Below, in pieces: positions 1 through 9,916 of a stretch of DNA of 64,000 nt. This DNA comes from G963674835 sp963674835. Its GTDB lineage: Bacteria; Planctomycetota; Planctomycetia; Pirellulales; Thermoguttaceae. Both the position numbers and the translations under genes were made by a program. The notes beneath the pieces were generated by a model. That model had not been told where the DNA came from, searched no databases, and saw only the letters and a program-made list of their open reading frames with translations. The stretch covers positions 992,001-1,056,000 of the forward strand of contig CAXXKC010000003.1 of the NCBI GenBank assembly GCA_963674835.2. Direction: 5' to 3'. Numbering within the stretch: the stretch's first letter is position 1; every line of letters starts with the position of its first letter.

Positions 1-2
1 CC

Positions 3-1271
3 AACGATCGCATTCGAGTTGGCGTGATCGGCATGCGCCGAGGACTGGCCCACGCCAGAAGCCTCGCCCTCATGGCCACCAGCGGCCAGAACGTCGAGAT
101 GGCCGCCTCCTGCGATTGCGACCTCAAGGCGGCCAACGAGGCGGCCGACGTGGTCCAGAAATGCGGCGTCCCCAGACCCCAAGTCGTTCAAGACCTCCGC
201 AAGCTCCTCGACGACCCGTCGATCGACGCCGTGAGCATCGGCACACCCGACCACTGGCACGCCCCCGCTACCATCTGGGCATGCCAGGCCGGCAAGGACG
301 TATTCGTCGAAAAGCCCGTCGCCCACACGATCGAAGAAGGTCGCAAGATGGTCCAGGCGGCCCGCAAATACGGCCGGATGGTTCAGGCCGGAACCCAGTG
401 CCGCTCCAGCGACCATATCATCGAAGGCGTCAAGAAAGCCCAGGAAGGCATCATCGGCGACATCTACATGGCCCGCGCCGTCTCCTTCAAGGTCCACGGC
501 AACTTGGGCCGGCACAAGCCCACCACGCCGCCCGCCGACTTGGACTGGAATCTCTTCCTCGGCCCCGCCCCGCAGCAGGATTACAGCATCTTCCGCAAGA
601 CCCGCTGGTACTGGCTCCGCGACTTCTGCAACGGCGACATGGCCAATCAGCCCGTCCACGAGATCGATATCATTCGTTGGGCGATGGGCCTCCAGGAAGC
701 CCCCGTGCTCATCCAGTCGATGGGCATCCGCAAGGTCCACGACGACGACCGCCAATGGCCCGACAACCAGACCTTCGCCTGCAAGTTCGCCGACGGCCGC
801 ATGATCACCGTCGAACACCGCAACTGGTGGACGCCCTCCGAGGGCGGATTCCGCGACCCGTATCCCTTCAGCGCCAATCCCGATCCGGTCGTCGGCGCTA
901 CACTCTTCGGCACCAAGGGCTACATGATCTTCCCCACCTACACCAGCTACTACACCTTCCTCGGGCCAAAGCGCGAGCTGGGCCCCCACGCCGATCCGCC
1001 CACCGAAACACCCGACTGGCACGCCGTCGACAACGTGCACCATCCCAACTGGATCAACGCCTGTCGCACCCGCAACTACAAGGACCTCTCCGCCGACATC
1101 GAACAGGGCCACCAGGCCACGATGATCGCCCTGCTCGGCAACATTTCCCTGCTCACCGAGCGAACGGTCCGTTTCAATCCCAAGACTGAGTCCTTCGTCG
1201 ACGACCCCCAAGCCGACGCCATGCTCAAGAAGACCTACCGCCAGCCGTTCGCCGTGCCCGACGAAGTCTAG
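3..1271 (+). CDS. Gfo/Idh/MocA family oxidoreductase (5' partial)
   Basis: The reading frame is open to the left edge, so the true start lies outside the window. The first visible residues, NDRIRVGVIGMRRG, are the beginning of the Rossmann NAD(P)-binding motif of the Gfo/Idh/MocA family. Further on, the VEKPVAHTIEEG segment carries the family's EKP motif, whose lysine contacts substrate and cofactor, and the C-terminal half is the usual alpha/beta substrate domain. Members oxidise or reduce sugars and related polyols with NAD(P). About 422 residues are visible, close to the normal length. No Tat leader can be seen, but the start is missing. The substrate cannot be predicted. It ends 33 bp from the convergent UROD-like gene. 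Confidence 0.9.
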   Translation, partial: NDRIRVGVIGMRRGLAHARSLALMATSGQNVEMAASCDCDLKAANEAADVVQKCGVPRPQVVQDLRKLLDDPSIDAVSIGTPDHWHAPATIWACQAGKDVFVEKPVAHTIEEGRKMVQAARKYGRMVQAGTQCRSSDHIIEGVKKAQEGIIGDIYMARAVSFKVHGNLGRHKPTTPPADLDWNLFLGPAPQQDYSIFRKTRWYWLRDFCNGDMANQPVHEIDIIRWAMGLQEAPVLIQSMGIRKVHDDDRQWPDNQTFACKFADGRMITVEHRNWWTPSEGGFRDPYPFSANPDPVVGATLFGTKGYMIFPTYTSYYTFLGPKRELGPHADPPTETPDWHAVDNVHHPNWINACRTRNYKDLSADIEQGHQATMIALLGNISLLTERTVRFNPKTESFVDDPQADAMLKKTYRQPFAVPDEV

Positions 1272-1304
1272 AGTAGTATCGTTCGCGTCAGAAACCACCC
1301 ATCC

Positions 1305-2432
1305 TCAATACACCGCCGTGGCGGCCATCTCGCTCAGCCGGCGCACCCGCTCCAGTTCCCCGTCCGGCGAAAGCTGATCCCCCGGCGCGATAATCAACGC
1401 CGGACTCTGCCGCCGCAGATCCAGCCACGCCTCGATCTGCTCGTCCAGCACGCCCAGTGGCACGTCCGGCAGGAAACTGCTCGGCGGCACCCCGCCCGAC
1501 AACACCAGCTTCGGCCCCGCCTCCTCGCGGCATTGCTGCGGCGTCAGGTCGCCCCACGGTGCCGGCGTCACGGCATCCGCCCCGTCGATCCCCATCTCCG
1601 CCGCCGCCCGCAACAGCCCCCTCAACCGCCCATCGATGTGCGTCACCAACGGCTTCCCATATTCGTGCGCGATCGCTGCCATCCGCCGGTAATACGCCCC
1701 ACTATACCGTTCCATCCACCGCGGACTTTGCACGTCGGCCGAGAGATTGTCCGAGTGAAACAGCACCTGCGCCGGCCCGTCGGCCATCAAACGCGTCACT
1801 TCCTCGTGCTTCGCGTTGATCGCCGCCACCGTCGCTTCAAGCTCCTCCGCATGATCCATCGCCAGCATCACCGTCCGCTCCACGCCCGCGTACCGGCTGA
1901 TCAAGAAGCCCATCCCCGTATACGGAACCTGCGCAAGCGGCAGCCCCATGTCGCCCACCAGCCGTTCCACCTCCGCAAACACGTCCCACCGCGCCGAGTA
2001 CGACGTGTGCTCGAACAGATACCGGATCACCTGCAAGTCGCCGACGTCCTGCACCATGGGATGCACGATCGGCCAACTGAACGTCGTCTCCGACCACCGC
2101 CGCACCTCCTCCACGGTCCCCACAGGCGTGGCGAACCGGTGCCGGTACAGCTCGCCGTCGATCCCCGAGCGCACGTCGACGCTCTCGTCGCAGCGCTCCT
2201 CATAGAACGAGCCCAAATTCAAGTGGATCGCCGTGTCCGTCTGGCGGTGCAGTTTCAACAACTGCGGGATCTTCTCGCTATTGGCCCCGTCCGTATGCCC
2301 GGGAATGAACTTCCCGCCCCCGTGAGCCGCGTGCCAATACGACAGGTCCGCCAACGCCGGCACTCGGTCCGGCGTCTCGCCCCGATACACGGCCAACAGC
2401 CGCTCCCGCAACGTCATCTCCCCATATCCCAT
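1305..2432 (-). CDS. Uroporphyrinogen decarboxylase (URO-D)/methyltransferase family protein
   Basis: A 375-residue protein with the URO-D-type TIM barrel, beginning MGYGEMTLRERLLAVYRGE and followed by TPDRVP, typical of URO-D-like methyltransferases rather than haem enzymes. I chose the start at 2432 because AGGAGG lies 6 nt upstream; the frame stays open far beyond but through a repeat and low-complexity sequence. Family members include HemE and the corrinoid:coenzyme M methyltransferases MtaA and MtbA. The His-x-Cys zinc site of those methyltransferases is not obvious: the corresponding segment reads THIDGRLRGLL. Catalysis is therefore uncertain. Planctomycetes often carry many such paralogs of unknown role. 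No partner corrinoid protein is nearby. Confidence 0.82.
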   Translation of the reverse strand: MGYGEMTLRERLLAVYRGETPDRVPALADLSYWHAAHGGGKFIPGHTDGANSEKIPQLLKLHRQTDTAIHLNLGSFYEERCDESVDVRSGIDGELYRHRFATPVGTVEEVRRWSETTFSWPIVHPMVQDVGDLQVIRYLFEHTSYSARWDVFAEVERLVGDMGLPLAQVPYTGMGFLISRYAGVERTVMLAMDHAEELEATVAAINAKHEEVTRLMADGPAQVLFHSDNLSADVQSPRWMERYSGAYYRRMAAIAHEYGKPLVTHIDGRLRGLLRAAAEMGIDGADAVTPAPWGDLTPQQCREEAGPKLVLSGGVPPSSFLPDVPLGVLDEQIEAWLDLRRQSPALIIAPGDQLSPDGELERVRRLSEMAATAVY

Positions 2433-2452
2433 TCTCCCCCTCCTCATCACCC

Positions 2453-2481
2453 TAGGGTGGGCCGAGCGCAGCGAGCCCACC
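2453..2481. repeat. GTGGG/CCCAC palindromic repeat, copy 1 of 4
   Basis: An imperfect palindrome beginning TAGGGTGGGCCGAGCGCAG and ending GAGCCCACC. The outer GGTGGG and CCCACC arms pair. It lies just upstream of the UROD-like gene's ribosome binding site. Near-identical copies are at 22811, 50331 and 63682. Confidence 0.85.
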
Positions 2482-2706
2482 ACAAACACTCTCTCACCAC
2501 CACACGACCGGCCAAGCCCCCGGTAGCATATCACCCGCCCACACTCCACACATCCCACCCCGCCACGCCCCACAACCAAACACCGTCTCCCAAAAATCAC
2601 CAACACACCCCATATCACCCAACCTCGCCCAAATCCACACATCGTCCCGGCATATTCTGCGGAATCGGTACAGTTTGCCTCACTCCCGGCCGATCCATAG
2701 AACACC

Positions 2707-3486
2707 ATGTGGTGCACTCATTGCCAACAGGACGTACCAGGCGCTCTTTCCGCACAGACGGGCCGCTATCGCTGCCCACGTTGTGCCGGCGACTTCGCCC
2801 CATCCGACGCCCCGCAACCGAGCACCGATCCGCCCGTGCCCCCAGGTCCCAGCCTCCTTGCCGAAGCCCCCGATCCGCCCGAGCTGCCCGCCGACGCCGA
2901 CCGTCCGGCATACGATGGCTGGGAACTCGACGAGCAACTGCGCCACGTTGAGCGATTGCTGGCCGGCCGCACCAAGCCGGCCCCTCAACGGCAACTCCGC
3001 GTCGACGCCGCCCACACCTCTAATCCGCCCCGCGCGCCCGCCCGTTCTCCGCGCAAGCCAAAACCCGCCGCCGCTCCCCAAGGCACCGGGTCCTCGTTCC
3101 TCTGGCCGCTCCTGGCCATCGGAATGATGGCCTTCGTGTGTGGCGGAGTCCTGGTCGGCTGGTCGCTCGTCTCCGGCCGCGCCGAGCTATGGGATTTCGG
3201 CCTCCCCACCGCGCTGCTCGGACAGCTCGCCCTCCTCACCGGCCTCATCCTGCAGCTCGAGCGGATGGGCTCCGACTCCCGCGACACGGCCTCCAAGCTC
3301 GAACACGTCGACGACCAGCTCAACGACCTCAAGTCGGCAGCCACGCTCCTCGGCACCTCGCAAAGCACCGCCGGAAGCTCCTTCTACGCCCACTTGGCTG
3401 GCGGCGCCGGTCCGCAACTCCTCCTGGCCGATCTCAAGAGCCAGCTCGACCTCCTCGCCGTCAAGATCGGTCGCGACGACGCCTGA
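2707..3486 (+). CDS. Zinc-ribbon membrane protein, unknown function
   Basis: A 259-residue protein of no recognised function. It opens with a probable zinc ribbon: C3-x2-C6 and C23-x2-C26. A proline- and alanine-rich linker of about 100 residues follows, containing a segment (about 70-90) with charged helix character. Two hydrophobic stretches at roughly 135-157 and 165-185 look like a membrane hairpin, followed by a short coiled-coil-like stretch (SKLEHVDDQLNDLKSAA) and a polar tail. The ATG at 2707 is the first start in frame. The overall plan, a cytosolic zinc finger tethered to a membrane hairpin, resembles the proteins at 50460 and 51394, though the zinc motifs differ. It is followed convergently by glycyl-tRNA synthetase. 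Confidence 0.75.
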   Translation: MWCTHCQQDVPGALSAQTGRYRCPRCAGDFAPSDAPQPSTDPPVPPGPSLLAEAPDPPELPADADRPAYDGWELDEQLRHVERLLAGRTKPAPQRQLRVDAAHTSNPPRAPARSPRKPKPAAAPQGTGSSFLWPLLAIGMMAFVCGGVLVGWSLVSGRAELWDFGLPTALLGQLALLTGLILQLERMGSDSRDTASKLEHVDDQLNDLKSAATLLGTSQSTAGSSFYAHLAGGAGPQLLLADLKSQLDLLAVKIGRDDA

Positions 3487-3527
3487 CCGTCTCAGTCCAG
3501 AAACGCCACCCGCCCCAACCCCTCTCT

Positions 3528-5138
3528 CTACCTCCTCAACCGCGACCGCAATTCATCCACGCAATCCTCGCTCTTCACACGCCACTGCTCCAGCGTGTCC
3601 CGGTCGCGGATCGTCACCGTCCCATCGACCAGCGTCTGCCCGTCCACGGTGATGCAATACGGCGTCCCCACCTCATCCTGACGACGATACCGCCGCCCCA
3701 CGGCCCCCTTCTCGTCGTAGAAGACGCTCATATGAGGCTTCAGCGCCGCGTAGATCTCCTTCGCCGCCTCCGGCATGCCGTCCTTCTTCACCAGCGGAAA
3801 CACGGCCGCCTTGATCGGCGCCAACCGCGGATGAAACTTCAAGAACACCCGCTTCGTCGGCTTGCCCTTCTCGTCCGGCACCTCATCTTCCTGGTACGCT
3901 TCGCACAGAAACGCCAGCGTCGCCCGGTCCGCACCCGCCGACGGCTCGATCACGTGCGGCACGAACCGCTCCTTCGTCAGATCATCGAAATAACTCAAAT
4001 CCTTCCCGCTTCCCCGGTGGCGCGGCTTCCCCTCGCCGTTCGTCTCCACCACCAAGCTGTCCCCTTCTCGCACCAGCTTTCCTTCCGTGTGGCTGCGCAG
4101 GTCGAAGTCCCCGCGATGGGCAACCCCCTCCAACTCGCCGAATTCGCCCGGCGCCAAGAACGGAAACGCATATTCCACGTCCGCCGTACCGCAAGAGTAA
4201 TGGCTCAACTCCTCCGCCGCATGATCCCGCAATCGCAGCCGCTCGCCCGCCAGTCCCAGGCTCACGTACCACTGATACCGCAAATCGCGCCAATACCTGT
4301 ACCACGCCGGCGACGTGCTCGGATGGCAGAAGAACTCGATCTCCATCTGCTCGAACTCGCGCGACCGGAACGTAAAGTTCCGCGGCGTGATCTCGTTCCT
4401 AAAGCTCTTCCCCATCTGGGCGATCCCAAACGGCACCCGCACCCGCGTGCTGTCCAGCACGTTTTTGAAGTTCACAAAAATCCCCTGCGCGGTCTCCGGG
4501 CGCAGAAAGGCCGTGTTCTCCTCGCCGCCCAGCGCCCCGATCGTCGTCTTGAACATCAGGTTGAACTCGCGCGGCTCCGTCAGCGTCCCCAGCGCCTTCG
4601 CGTCCGGACCCAGCACCTGCGAGAAATCCCCGACCGTCGTCAGCGACACCAGCGGCCCGTCCCACGCCAACTCGTCGGCGTTCTTCGACCGCAGATTGAA
4701 ATACTTCAGCGCCTTCTGCAGCGTCTGGTCCAAGCCCTCCTGCCCGCCAGCCTCGGTCGCCACGAAGATCCGTTGCCCCTTCCCCTCCACCCAGCGCCCC
4801 TGCACCTGGTCGTGGCGATACCGCCGCTTCGACTCGCGGCAATCCACCATGTAGTCGTGGAACAGGTCATAATGCCCCGAGCACTTCCACACCTGGGGGT
4901 GCATGATGATCGTCGAATCCAGCCCAACCATCTCGTACGTCGAAACGGCCCCCGGCGACACTTCCAACTCGTTGTGCCCCGTCACCATGTCCTGCCACCA
5001 GGCTTCCCGCACGTTGCGCTTCAGCAGCACGCCCAACGGGCCGTAATCCCAAAACCCGTTCAACCCGCCGTAGATCTCGCTCGACTGAAACAGAAACCCA
5101 CGCCGCTTGCACAGCGCAACCAATTGCTCCATTTCCAT
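3528..5138 (-). CDS. glyQS: Glycyl-tRNA synthetase, single-chain type
   Basis: A class II synthetase of 536 residues that charges tRNA-Gly. It is the single-chain alpha2 form, not the alpha2beta2 GlyQ/GlyS form of E. coli. Family marks include the N-terminal SSEIYGGLNGFWDYGPLG, the motif 2 region FRPETAQGIF and FRNEITPRNFTFRSREF, and a C-terminal anticodon-binding domain ending at the stop. I placed the start at 5138 (MEMEQLVALCKRRG) because homologs begin there and GGGAG lies 10 nt upstream. The frame continues upstream only through an AAGC/GGAAAGC repeat that gives unlikely protein. A second ATG at 5132 is possible. It is a single gene between two non-operonic neighbours. Confidence 0.95.
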   Translation of the reverse strand: MEMEQLVALCKRRGFLFQSSEIYGGLNGFWDYGPLGVLLKRNVREAWWQDMVTGHNELEVSPGAVSTYEMVGLDSTIIMHPQVWKCSGHYDLFHDYMVDCRESKRRYRHDQVQGRWVEGKGQRIFVATEAGGQEGLDQTLQKALKYFNLRSKNADELAWDGPLVSLTTVGDFSQVLGPDAKALGTLTEPREFNLMFKTTIGALGGEENTAFLRPETAQGIFVNFKNVLDSTRVRVPFGIAQMGKSFRNEITPRNFTFRSREFEQMEIEFFCHPSTSPAWYRYWRDLRYQWYVSLGLAGERLRLRDHAAEELSHYSCGTADVEYAFPFLAPGEFGELEGVAHRGDFDLRSHTEGKLVREGDSLVVETNGEGKPRHRGSGKDLSYFDDLTKERFVPHVIEPSAGADRATLAFLCEAYQEDEVPDEKGKPTKRVFLKFHPRLAPIKAAVFPLVKKDGMPEAAKEIYAALKPHMSVFYDEKGAVGRRYRRQDEVGTPYCITVDGQTLVDGTVTIRDRDTLEQWRVKSEDCVDELRSRLRR

Positions 5139-5219
5139 GGCACCCACACTCCCGAAGAACCATTCACCCGTCGGAAAGCCAAAAACCGAAAGCAAGACGC
5201 AGACCGGCAGACCCAAACC

Positions 5220-5250
5220 CGCTTTCCGCCGTCCACCTTCCGCTTTCAGC
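5220..5250. repeat. GCGGAAA-type heptamer array
   Basis: A degenerate run of CGCTTTCCGCC-type units, read on the minus strand as GCGGAAAG. It sits upstream of glyQS. Related arrays lie at 14707, 26524 and 61625. Confidence 0.6.
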
Positions 5251-5331
5251 AAACCTTCAAGTCTACAACGCTGCTCCCCAGGTCGTCTACGCCCCCTCGC
5301 CCCCCCGATCGTGCGGCAAGCCGCCGCTGAG

Positions 5332-6108
5332 CTACGATCGCCCCAGACCGACCCGCAGCGTTTTCATATCCAGCTCAGGCACCACCTCGCACCGATCCAG
5401 TTGCGAGGCCGTCACAATATCCGCCCCCAATCCCAGCCCCATCAGGTTCTGCCCTCCGAGACTCTTGCGTAACTGCTCGGCCAGCAACTCCGCCGGCAAT
5501 GGCTCCGCCCCCGTCGCATAAGGAACCGCAAACGACGAAATCCAGTTCTCCTTCGCCGTCAGCGCCTGCACATTCAGTTGGTACGGATGCCCGGCCATTT
5601 GCCCCACCCGCTGCACCAGCAGGCCGGCCAGCAGCACGTCGTCCCTGCTGAACTCACCCCGCGTCCCCGCACACAGCAGATGGATCCGCTCCACCCCAGC
5701 AAGCTCCCTCGCCACCGCCGCCGCATTGACGAACGCCCCGATCAACACCCGCTCGGCTTCCCGGCAGCACAACAGGGCCTTCGTCCCGTTGGTCGTCGTA
5801 AACACCACCGTACGTCCGCCGACCGTCTCGGCCGTATACTCCGAGGGCGAGTTCCCAAGCTGAAAACCCTCGATCCGCACCCCGCCGCGCTCGCCGCCCA
5901 GCACGTACTCCCCCTCCGGCAGCTCCGTCGCGACCCGCAGCGCATCCTCCACCTCCAAACAGGGCACAATCTCCCGCGCCCCCGTCTCCAACGCGTGAAT
6001 CATCGTCGTCCCCGCCCGCAGCACGTCGATCACCACGACCGTTCCCCCGGCAAGCTCGGCAGGCGAGGTAACGCTGGGCAGCGCGTGAACCTCCAGCACG
6101 TATTGCAT
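5332..6108 (-). CDS. comB: ComB-family 2-phosphosulfolactate phosphatase
   Basis: A 258-residue protein with ComB family features: GTVVVIDVLRAGTTMIHAL near the N-terminus and VFTTTNGTKAL in the middle. ComB removes phosphate from 2-phosphosulfolactate, a step of coenzyme M synthesis in methanogens, and needs magnesium. Bacterial members are common where no coenzyme M pathway is known, so the substrate here is open. I chose the start at 6108 (MQYVLEVHALP) because GAGGGAGAG lies just upstream. It is divergent from the UbiD-like gene with only 44 bp between start codons. No other coenzyme M gene is visible in the window. Confidence 0.85.
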   Translation of the reverse strand: MQYVLEVHALPSVTSPAELAGGTVVVIDVLRAGTTMIHALETGAREIVPCLEVEDALRVATELPEGEYVLGGERGGVRIEGFQLGNSPSEYTAETVGGRTVVFTTTNGTKALLCCREAERVLIGAFVNAAAVARELAGVERIHLLCAGTRGEFSRDDVLLAGLLVQRVGQMAGHPYQLNVQALTAKENWISSFAVPYATGAEPLPAELLAEQLRKSLGGQNLMGLGLGADIVTASQLDRCEVVPELDMKTLRVGLGRS

Positions 6109-6152
6109 CACAGTCTCTCCCTCTTTGGCTTCCAACCCTCTACAATATCGCC

Positions 6153-7610
6153 ATGTCGTACTATAGTCTCGCCGATTTTCTCGAAGACTTGGGCCGCGCC
6201 GGCGATCTCCTCCGCGTCCAGCCCCAGGTCGACTCGGCCCTCGAGGTCGCCGAAATCACCGATCGCGTCGCCCGCCACGGCCGTCAGGCCCTCCTTTTCG
6301 CGGCCGTCCGCGACCGCGCGTTTCCCCTCGTCACCAATCTGCTGGCCACCGAGGCCCGCATTTGCCGGAGTCTGGGGGCACAGCACCCCGAGGACCTTAC
6401 TCACCGCGTGGCCCAGTGCGTCCATGCCGCCGACACCGAAGGCTGGCTCGACAAAATCAAAGGCACCGCCTCGCGCGCCGAGCTGCGAAAGCTCGAGCCC
6501 CGCGTCGTGCGAACCGGCCCCTGCCAGCAAGTCGTCCGGCTCGGCGCCGATGTCGATCTCACCCGCCTCCCCGCGCTGCAGTGCCACCCGGCCGAATTCG
6601 GCCCCATCATCACGACCGGTCAGGTTCTCACCACGGCCGCCCACTCCCCCGCCCGCCGCGTCGGCCGGCACGACCTGCGCATCCTCGACCGCAACCGCCT
6701 CGTTGCCGCCTGGTTTCCCCACGACGACCTCGCCCGCTGCTTCGACGGCTACCGCGAGCGCCACCGTGCCATGCCCGTGGCCATCGCCATCGGCGGCCAT
6801 CCCGCCGCCTTGCTGGCCGCGATGGCCCCGTTGCCGCCCGACAGCGATCGTCTCCTCGTCGCCGGCCTCTTGCGAGGCAAACCGCTCGACATAGTCCGTT
6901 GCCGAACCATCGAGCTCGAAGTCCCCGCCGAGGCCGAACTGGTCCTCGAGGGCACCATCGATCCCGACGACCCTGGCGACGAAACCGGTCCCCTTGTCGG
7001 CCCCGGTGGCACCCAAATCCCTTCGCGGCGCATGCCCGTCATCCACGTCTCGGCGATGACCCACCGCACGAATCCCGTCTTCCCCGCGATCGTCCCCCGC
7101 GGCGAGCCCGACGAGGCAAGCACCGCCCTGGCCCTGCTCCACCGCGCCTTCCTGCCGCTGGTCCAAACGAGCGCACCCGAGCTGGTCGACTACCATCTTC
7201 CCACCTTCGGCGCGGCAACCCACGTGGCCTTCGTCTCCATTCACAAGGACTACGCCGGCCAGGCCCGCAAGGTCGCCTCCGTGCTCTGGGGGCTCCGCCA
7301 GTTGATGTTCGCCAAGCTCCTCCTCATCGTCGACGCCGACGTCGACGTCCGCCAACCCGAGCAGGTTTGGTCAGCCGTTGCTTCCCGCGCCGATTTCGGC
7401 CGCGATCTCATCCTCCAATCCGGACCGCCCGACCCGACCGATCCCGCCGCCGAGCCCGGCGTCCTGGGCCAACGATTGGCCATCGACGCCACCCGCAAGC
7501 TCCCCGAAGAAGGCCCTCGCCAGTCGCCCGCCGCTTCCGAAATGCCCCACGACCTCCGCCGCCTCGTCAGCCAGCGCTGGCCCGAATATCGACTGGGGGA
7601 ACCTGCGTGA
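6153..7610 (+). CDS. UbiD-family decarboxylase of the menaquinone operon
   Basis: A 485-residue UbiD-type decarboxylase. The family uses prenylated FMN, supplied by UbiX, to decarboxylate aromatic acids. Typical segments are the N-terminal LEDLGRAGDLLRV, GRHDLRILDRN in the central domain, and HVSAMTHRTNPVFPAIV. In this operon it probably removes the carboxyl group of prenylated 1,4-dihydroxy-6-naphthoate in the futalosine route. That role is inferred from context. A good ribosome binding site is missing, and TACAAT ends 6 nt before the ATG, which would fit a leaderless transcript. Its stop overlaps the next start (GTGA), implying translational coupling to menG. Confidence 0.9.
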   Translation: MSYYSLADFLEDLGRAGDLLRVQPQVDSALEVAEITDRVARHGRQALLFAAVRDRAFPLVTNLLATEARICRSLGAQHPEDLTHRVAQCVHAADTEGWLDKIKGTASRAELRKLEPRVVRTGPCQQVVRLGADVDLTRLPALQCHPAEFGPIITTGQVLTTAAHSPARRVGRHDLRILDRNRLVAAWFPHDDLARCFDGYRERHRAMPVAIAIGGHPAALLAAMAPLPPDSDRLLVAGLLRGKPLDIVRCRTIELEVPAEAELVLEGTIDPDDPGDETGPLVGPGGTQIPSRRMPVIHVSAMTHRTNPVFPAIVPRGEPDEASTALALLHRAFLPLVQTSAPELVDYHLPTFGAATHVAFVSIHKDYAGQARKVASVLWGLRQLMFAKLLLIVDADVDVRQPEQVWSAVASRADFGRDLILQSGPPDPTDPAAEPGVLGQRLAIDATRKLPEEGPRQSPAASEMPHDLRRLVSQRWPEYRLGEPA

Positions 7611-8329
7611 CCGACGTGCCACCGGTCGACAAGTCGTCCACGCGCATTCGCCGCATGTTCGGCGAAATCGCCGCCCGCTACGACCTGCTCAACCACCTCC
7701 TCTCCCTCTCCATCGACCGCCACTGGCGACGCCGAACCGTTCGCCTCGTGCCGCCCGACGGCGATGCCCCCATCCTCGACGTCTGCACCGGCACCGCCGA
7801 CCTCGCCCTCGCCTACTGGCGCGCCAGCCGCCGCCGGGCAAACATCATCGGCGCCGACTTCTGCCACCCCATGCTCGCCATCGGCCGCCACAAGCTCGCC
7901 CGCGCCGGCGCCGACCGCCACATCCGCCTCGTCGAAGCCGATACCCAGCAACTCCCCTTCCCCGACGACCAGTTCCAAATCGTCTCCGTCGCCTTCGGAC
8001 TCCGCAATCTCAGCGATGCCCAGCAAGGCCTCCGCGAAATGGCTCGCGTCTGCCGCCCCGGAGGGACCGTGGCCATCCTCGAATTCACCACGCCCCGCCG
8101 CTGGCCCTGGAGATCGATTTATGGCTGGTATTTTTCCCACGTTGTGCCCAGAATTGGACAAGCGCTGGCCCGCAATCAGCAGGAAGCCTACAACTACCTT
8201 CCCGCCAGCGTGGGCCAATCCCCGCAGCAGGAAGCGCTGGCCGATCTCATGCGCCGGGCGGGCTTGGCCGACGTCCACTATCGCAACTTCACTTTCGGAA
8301 TCGCCACGCTGTACCAGGGTGTGAAATGA
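7607..8329 (+). CDS. menG: Demethylmenaquinone/ubiquinone methyltransferase (MenG/UbiE)
   Basis: A 240-residue class I methyltransferase that uses S-adenosylmethionine for the last step of menaquinone synthesis. Visible family marks are RRMFGEIAARYDLLNHLLS, the SAM motif ILDVCTGTADLAL, and FGLRNLSDAQQGLREM, with a C-terminal ARNQQEAYNYLPASV. The start is the GTG at 7607, which overlaps the UbiD-like gene's TGA and has GGGGGA a few bases upstream. It ends in an ATGA overlap with ubiX. Whole-gene spacing shows one translationally coupled operon. Confidence 0.93.
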   Translation: MTDVPPVDKSSTRIRRMFGEIAARYDLLNHLLSLSIDRHWRRRTVRLVPPDGDAPILDVCTGTADLALAYWRASRRRANIIGADFCHPMLAIGRHKLARAGADRHIRLVEADTQQLPFPDDQFQIVSVAFGLRNLSDAQQGLREMARVCRPGGTVAILEFTTPRRWPWRSIYGWYFSHVVPRIGQALARNQQEAYNYLPASVGQSPQQEALADLMRRAGLADVHYRNFTFGIATLYQGVK

Positions 8330-9011
8330 AGCAGACGTACGTCGTTGCCATCACCGGTGCCAGCGGTGCCGTGTACGCCATCCGCCTTCTCGAGGTTCTC
8401 CTCGCCGCCGGGTGCGACGTCCATCTTACCATCAGCCACGCCGCCCAAACCGTCCTCCGGCAGGAGCTTGAGCTCAACGTCGACCTCGACAACTTCACCC
8501 CCTCCATGCTCTTCCTCGACGACGCCGGCAATCTCAAGGACGCCAAGCTCCAACAGATCCGCACCCTCGCCGGCATCTCCAGCGAGTCCAGCAACGTCCT
8601 GGCCGTCTCCTCCGGCGAGCAAGGCGAAATCATCTATCACCACAACCGCGATTACACCTCCCCCATCGCCAGCGGCTCGTTCCTCACCAACGGCATGGTC
8701 ATCTGCCCCTGCTCCAGCGGAACGCTCAGCGCCATCGTCCACGGCACCTGCTCCAATCTCATCCATCGCGCCGCCGAGGTCCATCTCAAGGAAAGCCGCA
8801 AGCTCATCCTCGTCCCCCGCGAAACGCCCCTCTCCGAAATCCTCCTCGAAAACATGCTCCGCGCCGCACGCTCCGGAGCAACCATCCTCCCCGCGGCCCC
8901 CGGTTTCTACCACGGCGTCACCACCATCCAAGACCTGGTCGACTTCATCGTCGGACGAATCTGCGACCAGTTGGGCATCGCCAATGCCATGATCCGACGT
9001 TGGGGGACTTG

Positions 9012-9012
<1 letters not shown>
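8326..9012 (+). CDS. ubiX: Flavin prenyltransferase UbiX
   Basis: A 228-residue protein that makes prenylated FMN from FMN and dimethylallyl phosphate; this cofactor serves UbiD enzymes. The N-terminal VVAITGASGAVYAIRLLEVL is the FMN-binding GASG loop. The CPCSSGTLSAIVHG and VPRETPLSEILLENM segments are diagnostic of the family. Its place between menG and the prenyltransferase gene, three genes from the UbiD-like enzyme, supports a role in activating that enzyme. It overlaps menG by 4 nt and mqnP by 1 nt (TGATG). Confidence 0.94.
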
Positions 9013-9902
<890 letters not shown>

Positions 9903-9916
9903 ACGGAGCCAACCCC

